Of a stretch of 11,691 bases of DNA, positions 1-6,005 are shown in pieces. A program made the translations under genes and the position numbers. The stretch covers positions 1 through 11,691 of the forward strand of contig CAAGDY010000180.1 of assembly GCA_900768695.1 (NCBI GenBank). Reading direction: 5' to 3'. The notes under the pieces were generated by a model that made no database searches, was not told where the DNA came from, and was given only the letters and a program-made list of their open reading frames with translations. Position 1 is the first letter of the stretch. Each line of letters starts with the position of its first letter. The stretch is from an uncultured Anaerovibrio sp. Lineage in GTDB: Bacteria > Bacillota > Negativicutes > Selenomonadales > Selenomonadaceae.

Positions 1-336
1 GGGCTGGAGCCTGCGGGGCCGAAGCAGTTCCGGCTGACCGAAGTGCCTGCGGATGTGCCATCCGGGGAAGCGGAGGATTTCATTCGGGAAATTCTGGCGG
101 CGCTGGAGGAGCTGCACAAGCCATCAGCGGCAGAGCTTCGTAAGGCGGCCATTGCCACTGCCTCCTGCAAGGCGGCCATCAAGGCCGGCTTCAAGCTGAA
201 TTTCCGGCAGATGGAGATTTTGCTGACGGAGCTGAACGATACGGCAATGCCCTATACCTGCCCTCATGGACGGCCGACAATCATTAAATTCAGCACCGAT
301 GAGCTGGCCAAGATGTTTAAGAGGACAGGATTTTGA
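1..336 (+). CDS. mutL: DNA mismatch repair protein MutL, C-terminal fragment (5' end outside window)
   Basis: The frame is open from base 1 to the TGA at 334-336, giving the last 111 residues of a MutL-type mismatch repair protein. MutL couples mismatch recognition by MutS to strand removal; in bacteria without MutH it nicks DNA itself through its C-terminal dimerisation domain. Visible here are the SCKAAIKAG segment and PYTCPHGRPT near the end, followed by an FKR tail. In the B. subtilis-type protein these Cys and Cys-x-His residues belong to the metal-binding endonuclease site, so this looks like a nicking MutL. The DQHAAHERI-type motif would lie upstream and cannot be seen. The GTG at base 43 is internal, not a start. 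A methyltransferase gene follows after 18 bases, probably in the same transcript. Confidence 0.95.
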   Translation, partial: GLEPAGPKQFRLTEVPADVPSGEAEDFIREILAALEELHKPSAAELRKAAIATASCKAAIKAGFKLNFRQMEILLTELNDTAMPYTCPHGRPTIIKFSTDELAKMFKRTGF

Positions 337-354
337 ATATGGTGGTGAGGTTTT

Positions 355-1134
355 GTGGTTGCAGTAGTGACTACGGATAGAAAATGTCATAAGGAAAGCC
401 TGGAACTGGCGGCTGAGATGGCGGAAAGGCTGGGGCTGCAGCTGGTGCCGCGGCAAAAGGAGTCGGTGGCGGAGCTGATGGAGCGCTATCAGGCTGATGC
501 AGTGCTGGTGGCTCTCCAGAAGGAGCTACGCCTGCATATGGAGGCAGGGGAGCTGTTTTTTCATCCCAATATGTCACAGCTCCGGCTGAAAAACTTGCGG
601 CTGGGGGACAAGGACCACATGACGGAGGCGATGGGCTTGCAGGAAGGGATGTCGGTGCTGGACTGCACCCTGGGCTTTGGGGCTGATGCCATAGTGGCCA
701 GCTTTGGCGTAGGAGAAAGTGGCAGTGTTACGGGACTGGAGGTCAGTCCTCTGATTGCGGCAGTGACAGGCTACGGCCTGCAGCATTTTCTGCCGGGGAA
801 CTATCCTTTGTATGCCGCCATGCGGCGCATCAACGTAGTAAATGAGGATTATCTGAGCTATCTTCGCCAGCAGCCGGATAATTCCTTTGATGTGGTGTAT
901 TTTGACCCCATGTTCAGAAAGCCTCTGACTGCCAGCAGCAGTATTTCGCCCCTGCGGGGGGTGGCTGACCACCGTCCCTTGTCGGAGGAAGCCGTGGCAG
1001 AGGCCTGCCGTGTGGCAAGGTCGCGTGTGGTTATGAAGGAAGCCAGCGGCAGTGGCGAATTTGCCCGCCTGGGCTTTAAGCGCCTGGTGGGCGGCAGGTA
1101 TTCCAAGGTGCATTACGGCGTGCTGGAGCTGTAA
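355..1134 (+). CDS. Class I SAM-dependent methyltransferase, RsmJ/YpiP-like
   Basis: A 259-residue protein with the Rossmann-type methyltransferase fold. The glycine-rich SAM-binding motif VLDCTLGFGADA is at residues 101-112, the acidic residue at the end of strand 2 is E129 (GLEVS), and the catalytic-loop motif YFDPMF is at 182-187. The LD-x-T-x-GxGxDA and DPMF pair resembles RsmJ, which methylates G1516 of 16S rRNA, and Firmicutes YpiP-type proteins. The residues before about 95 are less typical, so I do not assign the rRNA target. The start is GTG at 355, supported by GGTGAGG at 344-350 four bases upstream; the ATG at 339 is in another frame and closes quickly. It follows mutL by 18 bases with no terminator between, which suggests co-transcription. 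No clear terminator follows the stop. Confidence 0.85.
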   Translation: MVAVVTTDRKCHKESLELAAEMAERLGLQLVPRQKESVAELMERYQADAVLVALQKELRLHMEAGELFFHPNMSQLRLKNLRLGDKDHMTEAMGLQEGMSVLDCTLGFGADAIVASFGVGESGSVTGLEVSPLIAAVTGYGLQHFLPGNYPLYAAMRRINVVNEDYLSYLRQQPDNSFDVVYFDPMFRKPLTASSSISPLRGVADHRPLSEEAVAEACRVARSRVVMKEASGSGEFARLGFKRLVGGRYSKVHYGVLEL

Positions 1135-1181
1135 GCTTGAAAAAATGAAGCAAATTGCCCAGTTATTTGAACAAAAATCGG

Positions 1182-1211
1182 TTGACCCTGTATCCATTTT
1201 TTGAGTATAAT
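1182..1211 (+). promoter_or_regulatory. Sigma-70 type promoter for the autotransporter gene
   Basis: TTGACC (1182-1187) and a perfect TATAAT (1206-1211) are separated by 18 bases. Transcription would begin near 1218, giving a leader of about 37 bases before the chosen ATG. It is the best promoter in the left half of the window. It also shows that the TTG at 1201 cannot be the translation start, because that codon overlaps the -10 region. Confidence 0.75.
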
Positions 1212-1254
1212 TGTCTCGTGTTTTTACACAGATAGTTATAGTGGGGGAATGGAT

Positions 1255-2394
1255 ATGTTAAAAATGATGCCGGAAAGGGCAAAAAGCTCTTTGGCCAAGG
1301 TAATGACGGCGCTGACTGTGGTGGCAGGTGCCCAGGGCGTGGCGGCAGTTGCAATGCCGGAGCTGGAAGTCAATGTGGAGGAGCATGAGAGCTTTGATGG
1401 GTATGCCTTGTTTGAACCAAGAATTGCTGCTGCTGCTCCTCTTTCTTTTTATGCAGGTTCTTCTTCTAACTCTGTTTTAGAAATGCGAGATGAAATGCAG
1501 GCAGTCAACAGAGCTATCTGCAATACGCAGAAGTGCTTCTTCTTCATGTCACGTATTGCCAACAATGATATTCACAAGCGTATGGGTGATCTGCGGGACA
1601 ATACAGCCGAGGAGGGCGTTTGGCTCCGCAGCTATGGCGGTGACGGCGACATGGAAGGCGGCATGAGCTACAAGATGCTGGGCATTCAGGGTGGCTATGA
1701 CAGGACCTATGAGCGCAATGACGGCAAGGTGATTGCCGGTGTCAGCTACCTGTATACCAAGGCGGATTTTAGCGGTGCCGGGGCTGATGGCAGTGGTAAT
1801 GGTAATTTTATCGGTGCTTATGGCAGCTTTGTAGGCAACAAGGGGCATTATATTGATGCTATACTGAAATATGGCAAGATGTCCAATGAGATTGTTGCCA
1901 ATGATGAAATTACTAATAAGACATATACTGGTGATACAGGCTCCGGTGTACTGAACACTTCATTGGAGTATGGCTATCGCCAGCAGCTGAAGAATGGCTA
2001 CTACATAGAGCCTCAGGTAGAGCTGAATTACAGCCGTATGGATGGCGATGATTTCAGCATGAGTAATGGTGCCAGGATTAGCATGGAGGCTTCTGATTCC
2101 CTCGTGGGCAGGGCAGGCTTTAATTTTGGCAAAAAGCTGGATAATGGCAATGTGTATCTGACCTGTTCCCTGCTTCGGGAGTTTGTCGGTGAAAATACCA
2201 CCTATATGACCTTTGGTACGCTTCATGATAAAGCTACGTCTGACTTCAAGGATACATGGATGGAGTACGGCATCGGCTTCAATCTCAAGACTGCACCACA
2301 GCAGAATCTTTATGGCGAGCTGACCCGCACTGCTATGGCGGACAAGCTGTCAGAAAACTGGCGCGTAAATCTGGGCTACAGGTGGAGCTTCTAA
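1255..2394 (+). CDS. Short-passenger autotransporter outer-membrane beta-domain protein
   Basis: A 379-residue predicted outer-membrane protein. The start is ATG 1255, six bases after GGGGGA (1243-1248); the frame is open back to 1201, but that codon lies in the promoter. Residues 1-33 form a signal peptide: basic start, hydrophobic core TALTVVAGAQGVAAVA, probable cleavage after AVA. Residues 34-112 are a very short passenger. From LRDNTAEEGVWLR (about 113) to the end lies an autotransporter-type barrel of about 267 residues. It has alternating amphipathic strands and ends in LGYRWSF, the terminal Phe being the usual BAM recognition signal. The passenger contains a Cys pair (C89, C94) and a patch of different codon use (about 1421-1530). 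The gene has its own promoter and terminator, so it is a single transcription unit. A broken relative lies at 3691-3844. Function is unknown; adhesion or surface display is only a family-based guess. Confidence 0.88.
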   Translation: MLKMMPERAKSSLAKVMTALTVVAGAQGVAAVAMPELEVNVEEHESFDGYALFEPRIAAAAPLSFYAGSSSNSVLEMRDEMQAVNRAICNTQKCFFFMSRIANNDIHKRMGDLRDNTAEEGVWLRSYGGDGDMEGGMSYKMLGIQGGYDRTYERNDGKVIAGVSYLYTKADFSGAGADGSGNGNFIGAYGSFVGNKGHYIDAILKYGKMSNEIVANDEITNKTYTGDTGSGVLNTSLEYGYRQQLKNGYYIEPQVELNYSRMDGDDFSMSNGARISMEASDSLVGRAGFNFGKKLDNGNVYLTCSLLREFVGENTTYMTFGTLHDKATSDFKDTWMEYGIGFNLKTAPQQNLYGELTRTAMADKLSENWRVNLGYRWSF

Positions 2395-2417
2395 CAACAG
2401 GATAATGAGCAGATAGG

Positions 2418-2464
2418 CTTTCTCATGGGAGGATTAGGGATAATTCTGCCATGAGAAAGTTTTT
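2418..2464 (+). terminator. Rho-independent terminator of the autotransporter gene
   Basis: CTTTCTCATGG (2418-2428) pairs perfectly over 11 bp with CCATGAGAAAG (2449-2459) across a 20-base loop, and five T follow at once (2460-2464). It lies 24 bases after the autotransporter stop. A decayed copy follows the autotransporter pseudogene at 3869-3909. Confidence 0.88.
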
Positions 2465-2506
2465 AGATGGTGATTTGTAGAAAATGGTGCCGTGAAATAG
2501 GTAATA

Positions 2507-2515
2507 TGCTATACT
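2507..2515 (+). promoter_or_regulatory. Possible extended -10 promoter for glf
   Basis: TGC precedes TATACT (2510-2515), forming an extended -10 element about 56 bases before the glf start. No convincing -35 hexamer lies at the right distance. A promoter is expected here because a strong terminator (2418-2464) isolates glf from the gene before it. Confidence 0.4.
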
Positions 2516-2570
2516 TGGGTAAAGTTGCATGAACTAACGTGCAGGAGATTGATTTACGGGAGAGATAGCT

Positions 2571-3662
2571 GTGTATGATTATCTGATAGTTGGCAGTGGT
2601 TTGTATGGCGCCGTATTTGCCCATGAGATGAAGAAGGCTGGCAGGTCTGTGCTGGTGCTGGAGAAGCGTGAGCATACCGGAGGAAATATTTACTGTCAGG
2701 AAAAGGAAGGCATCAACATTCATGTGTATGGCGCCCATATTTTTCACACTGATGACAGGGAAGTGTGGGATTATGTTCAGCAGTTTGCAGAGTTTAACAA
2801 CTATGTAAATTCCCCGGTGGCGAATTACAAGGGGGAATTGTACAATCTGCCCTTCAACATGAATACCTTCAGCAAGATGTGGGGCGTGGTTACCCCGAAG
2901 GAAGCGGCGGCAAAGATTGCCCGGCAGCGCAGGGCGATCAGCGGTGAGCCGCGCAATCTGGAGGAGCAGGCAATTTCCCTGATTGGCACGGATATTTATA
3001 TGAAGCTGATCAAGGGATACACGGAAAAGCAGTGGGGCAGAAGCTGCAGGGAGCTGCCGGCCTTTATTATCAGGCGGTTGCCGGTGCGGTATACCTTTGA
3101 CAATAATTATTTCAATGACAGGTATCAGGGGATTCCGATTGGCGGCTATAATAGGCTGATTGATGGTCTGCTGGAGGGCGTGGAGGTGCGTACCGGCGTG
3201 GATTACAATGCCTGCCGTCAGGAGTATGCCGGTGTGGCAAGGCATGTGGTCTATACGGGAGCCATTGATGCTTATTTTGATTATCAGCTGGGACAGCTGG
3301 AGTATCGTGGCCTGCGCTTTGAAACGGAACGGCTGGAGGAGGCCAATCATCAGGGCGTGGCAGTGATGAACTACACGGAGCGTCAGGTGCCATACACACG
3401 GGTGATTGAGCATAAGCATTTTGAGTTCGGCACCCAGCCTGTGACCTATATCACCAGGGAATATCCTGCTGACTGGCAACCGGGACAGCCTGCCTATTAT
3501 CCCGTCAATGATGCCAGCAATCAGGCTTTGTATGAAAGATATGCCCAGCTGGCAGCCGGGGAGGAAAATGTGATTTTCGGTGGCAGGCTGGCTGAGTATA
3601 AATATTATGATATGGATGATGTGATAAGAAGCGCCTTGGATAAGGTAAGGGAAGTTTTATAA
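2571..3662 (+). CDS. glf: UDP-galactopyranose mutase
   Basis: A 363-residue flavoenzyme that interconverts UDP-galactopyranose and UDP-galactofuranose, the donor for galactofuranose in surface glycans. The FAD-binding GSGLYGAVFA is at residues 8-17, followed by the EKREHTGGNIY segment (31-41), YGAHIFHT (53-60), YTEKQWG (150-156), a block around FDNNYFNDRYQGIPIGGY (176-193) and YYPVND (309-314). All are hallmarks of bacterial Glf, and the length is normal. The start is GTG 2571, six bases after GGGAGAG (2558-2564). The enzyme acts in the cytoplasm. It sits upstream of a glycosyltransferase, with an autotransporter wreck between them. No intact terminator follows, so transcription may continue into the glycosyltransferase. 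Confidence 0.96.
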   Translation: MYDYLIVGSGLYGAVFAHEMKKAGRSVLVLEKREHTGGNIYCQEKEGINIHVYGAHIFHTDDREVWDYVQQFAEFNNYVNSPVANYKGELYNLPFNMNTFSKMWGVVTPKEAAAKIARQRRAISGEPRNLEEQAISLIGTDIYMKLIKGYTEKQWGRSCRELPAFIIRRLPVRYTFDNNYFNDRYQGIPIGGYNRLIDGLLEGVEVRTGVDYNACRQEYAGVARHVVYTGAIDAYFDYQLGQLEYRGLRFETERLEEANHQGVAVMNYTERQVPYTRVIEHKHFEFGTQPVTYITREYPADWQPGQPAYYPVNDASNQALYERYAQLAAGEENVIFGGRLAEYKYYDMDDVIRSALDKVREVL

Positions 3663-3690
3663 TGCTTTTATGAGGAGCCTGCTGGGGCTG

Positions 3691-3844
3691 TGACAGGATC
3701 TATCAGCGCATGACGGCAAGGTGATTGTCGGTCTTAGTTACCTGCATTACAGGGCGGATTTCAGCGGTGCCGGGGCTGATGGCATTAGCAGATAAGATGT
3801 CAGAGAACTGGCGCGTAAATCTGGGCTACAGATGGAGCTTCTAA
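3691..3844 (+). pseudogene. Remnant of a second autotransporter gene
   Basis: Bases 3691-3783 closely match 1698-1791 of the intact autotransporter (the ADFSGAGADG region), with a single-base deletion near 3710. The match then jumps to the 3' end: 3788-3844 encodes ADKMSENWRVNLGYRWSF and stop, matching 2338-2394. About 540 bp of barrel sequence present in the intact gene are missing, and the two pieces are in different frames (the first runs into TAA just after the junction). The similarity continues into the 3' flank through a decayed copy of the terminator. This is a dead duplicate left between glf and the glycosyltransferase; it is not a start-to-stop gene. Confidence 0.88.
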
Positions 3845-3868
3845 AAAGAGGATAAGGAGCAGATGAGG

Positions 3869-3918
3869 CTTTCTCATGGGAGGATTAGTGATAATTCTGC
3901 GTGGGAAGGCCTTGTTTT
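3869..3918 (+). terminator. Degenerate copy of the autotransporter terminator
   Basis: The left arm CTTTCTCATG (3869-3878) is unchanged from 2418-2427. The right arm has drifted to CGTGGGAAGG (3900-3909), which still pairs along all 10 positions but with three G-T wobbles. The T tract is broken (CCTTGTTTT), so termination is probably weak. That would let the glycosyltransferase be read from the glf side. Confidence 0.5.
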
Positions 3919-3932
3919 GCGTTTATGTTGTA

Positions 3933-3948
3933 TGGGGGAATAGATATG
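3933..3948 (+). promoter_or_regulatory. Ribosome binding site fixing the glycosyltransferase start
   Basis: GGGGGA (3934-3939) lies six bases before ATG 3946. The 16 bases TGGGGGAATAGATATG differ at one position from the autotransporter leader at 1242-1257 and have the same spacing. This supports ATG 3946 over the upstream in-frame GTG at 3901, which falls in the degenerate terminator stem. Confidence 0.65.
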
Positions 3949-5907
3949 CAGGAAAAATTTCACTGTGCCTTTGGCGTGGATGCCAATTATGTAAAGTATG
4001 CCGGGATTGTCATGACCTCAATTGTGCTGAAAAATCCGGGGCATCCTGTGGTATTTCACCTTTTCACCAAGGGGATAAATGACGAGGATGTAGAAAAACT
4101 GGAGGAAATGGGTAATCTCTACAGCAACGTGGAAATCTGCGTCTATGAAATTTCCCAGGAGCTGGCAGAGATGGATGAGGCGCTGGGCAATGTCGGTATA
4201 GGCAGGCTGAACAATACGGTATTAATAAGGCTGATGGTGCCGCTGGTGGTTCCTGATGATGTGGAGCGGGTGTTGTATCTGGACGCGGACATGCTGTGCG
4301 TCAACAAGCTGGACAGCCTGTGGCAGACGGATTTGGAGGGACATCCACTGGCGGCTGTCAACGAGGGCAATCACCAGCGAAGTGCAAAGAGGCTGAATCT
4401 CAGGTCGGAAAACTACCTGAATGCCGGGTGCATGCTGATTGATGTGGCAAAATGGCGTGCCATGAATCTTACACAGGCGGTATTGACGGACTTCAAGCAG
4501 AATAAGCCACGGTATGCAATATTGGAGCAGGATGCTATCAACCATGTACTGCAGGGGGATTTCAAGGTCTGGGAGAATAGTACAATACTGCTGATGGATG
4601 CTTTTAACCATTATAAAATTCATTGTGACGAAACCAAGAATGTTTTCTGGCATTTTCTCAACGAGGGCAAGCCGTGGTTTGAGTATGCAGATGCGCAGAT
4701 AGCGGAGCCATATTGGCAAGTGGTGCGCCGTTCTCCCTGGTATGATATGGAAAAGCAGGTCAGCAAAAATGTCAAAATATGCTATCTGGCAGGGAAAAAT
4801 GCGGAAAAGCAGGGGGACTACAGGGCGGCGGCCAAGTATCTGGGAGCCGTGGGTGACAAGCTCATGGAGGATTACCTCAAAAAGCAGAAAACTGGCAAGT
4901 TTACTGAGTTTAAGGACTACTATACCTATGACAAGGACAGTCCGCTGGTGTCGGTGATTATTCCCGTGTACAATGTGGAGAAATATCTGGCAGGGGCATT
5001 GGAAAGTGCAATGGAGCAGACCTTGAAGGAGATCGAGATTATAGCGGTGGACGATGGTTCTACGGATAGCTCGGCAGATATTTTGCAGGCTTACGCTGAC
5101 CGGGATGACAGGATAAGGATTATCAGCAAGGCCAATACCGGCTACGGCCATACTGTCAATGCCGGTATGGATGCCGCCCGTGGAAAGTATATCCAGATTT
5201 TGGAAGCGGACGATGCCATGAGTGCGGATATGCTGTTTACATTGGTGGAAACTGCCGAAAAATATCGGACAGAAATCACCAAGGCGGATTACTATCATTT
5301 TACGGGTGATTGGCGCGAGGGTAAGAAGGAGTACAAGCAGGCCGCCCTCGATGGTATGTACAACGGGGTGCAAAATCCCCAGGATGGGGACCCGAGGCTT
5401 TTTGCCTGTGCCATGATGAGCTGGTGCGGGATTATCCGCCGTGATTTCCTGCAGGAGCATCACATCCGCCACAATGAAACGCCGGGGGCATCCTATCAGG
5501 ACAACGGCTTCTGGTTCCAGCTGATGTGCTATGCTCAAAGGGTGATGTTCATTGATAAGCCGGGGTATTATTACCGCCGTGACAATCCTGAATCTTCGGT
5601 GCGGTCGGATAAGCTCTTTGCCATCAATGAGGAATATGGCTTTATTTACGGCTTTTTGTCCAGTAATAAGGATTTTGCCAAGTTCAAGGGCATTTACTGG
5701 AGCAAAAAATATACCAATGCCGTATTTACCCTGCACCGCATCGGCAGGGAATATCGCCAGCTGTATGTACAGCACATGCTGGAGGAGTTTCGGGCGGCAG
5801 AAAACAAGCAGGAGCTTTATGAAGCCTGCTTCTGTCAGCAGGAATGGCAGGATTTGCAGCTTTTGCTGTCAGACAGCGAGGCCTATTTGCAACAAATGGT
5901 GGGCTAG
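3946..5907 (+). CDS. Bifunctional GT8-GT2 glycosyltransferase
   Basis: A 653-residue cytoplasmic protein with two glycosyltransferase domains. Residues 1 to about 260 are GT8-like: FHCAFGVDANYVKYAGI at the start, the metal-binding DxD in YLDADM (D113, D115), then NAGCMLIDVAKW and LEQDAINHVL. After a linker of about 70 residues, residues 333-600 form a GT2 fold: PLVSVIIPVYN (333-343), AVDDGS (367-372) and LEADD (419-423) as the likely nucleotide- and metal-binding acidic cluster. The final 50 residues are helical and end LLLSDSEAYLQQMVG. It would add two sugars in sequence, or one sugar with each domain; donors and acceptors cannot be read from sequence. Neighbouring glf makes galactofuranose transfer possible but unproven. 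The last 58 bases of the gene region recur at 7668-7725, and a related tail occurs at 9595-9657. Confidence 0.9.
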   Translation: MQEKFHCAFGVDANYVKYAGIVMTSIVLKNPGHPVVFHLFTKGINDEDVEKLEEMGNLYSNVEICVYEISQELAEMDEALGNVGIGRLNNTVLIRLMVPLVVPDDVERVLYLDADMLCVNKLDSLWQTDLEGHPLAAVNEGNHQRSAKRLNLRSENYLNAGCMLIDVAKWRAMNLTQAVLTDFKQNKPRYAILEQDAINHVLQGDFKVWENSTILLMDAFNHYKIHCDETKNVFWHFLNEGKPWFEYADAQIAEPYWQVVRRSPWYDMEKQVSKNVKICYLAGKNAEKQGDYRAAAKYLGAVGDKLMEDYLKKQKTGKFTEFKDYYTYDKDSPLVSVIIPVYNVEKYLAGALESAMEQTLKEIEIIAVDDGSTDSSADILQAYADRDDRIRIISKANTGYGHTVNAGMDAARGKYIQILEADDAMSADMLFTLVETAEKYRTEITKADYYHFTGDWREGKKEYKQAALDGMYNGVQNPQDGDPRLFACAMMSWCGIIRRDFLQEHHIRHNETPGASYQDNGFWFQLMCYAQRVMFIDKPGYYYRRDNPESSVRSDKLFAINEEYGFIYGFLSSNKDFAKFKGIYWSKKYTNAVFTLHRIGREYRQLYVQHMLEEFRAAENKQELYEACFCQQEWQDLQLLLSDSEAYLQQMVG

Positions 5908-5915
5908 TTTTTATG
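5858..5915 (+). repeat. Glycosyltransferase-tail direct repeat, copy A
   Basis: This is the 3' end of the glycosyltransferase gene plus eight bases after its stop. It matches 7668-7725 at 54 of 58 positions (mismatches at 5883, 5885, 5902, 5906) with an exact offset of 1810 bp and no gaps. It encodes SFCLLSDSEA-like tail residues, here LLLSDSEAYLQQMVG and the TAG stop. Confidence 0.9.
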
Positions 5916-5938
5916 AGCAGCCTGCGGGCTGCTTTTTT
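5916..5938 (+). terminator. Rho-independent terminator after the glycosyltransferase
   Basis: AGCAGCC (5916-5922), loop TGCG, GGCTGCT (5927-5933), with a run of T to 5938. The stem is 7 bp and GC-rich, eight bases after the TAG stop. The same stem, loop and T run occur at 9665-9687 after a related gene tail. Confidence 0.9.
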
Positions 5939-5957
5939 ATTGCAATACTTATGTTTT

Positions 5958-5966
5958 TGCTATAAA
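5958..5966 (+). promoter_or_regulatory. Extended -10 promoter for the first ATPase/nuclease gene
   Basis: TGC precedes TATAAA (5961-5966). The only -35-like hexamer, TTGCAA (5940-5945), is 15 bases away, which is short, so the extended -10 may carry the promoter. A promoter is expected because the strong terminator at 5916-5938 separates this gene from the one before. Confidence 0.5.
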
Positions 5967-6005
5967 ATGGAGGTGAGGCAATTGTTGCCAAAAGGGGGGC
6001 TGTGT

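Noticed and set aside
1201..1254. TTG 1201 as start of the autotransporter
   Set aside because: It overlaps the -10 element of the promoter. ATG 1255 has a well-spaced GGGGGA and gives a proper signal peptide.
2463..3479. Minus-strand open frame (338 codons) opposite glf
   Set aside because: It is fully antisense to glf, shows no family motif, and has no ribosome binding site that I could see.
3901..3945. GTG 3901 as start of the glycosyltransferase
   Set aside because: It lies in the degenerate terminator stem, has no ribosome binding site, and the GT8 fold starts at MQEKFHCAFG after ATG 3946.
4222..5775. Long minus-strand open frame (517 codons) opposite the glycosyltransferase
   Set aside because: It is antisense to a gene with clear GT8 and GT2 motifs. 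Its translation is a low-complexity mix of Ile, His and Pro with no domain, as expected for a shadow of a GC-rich gene.
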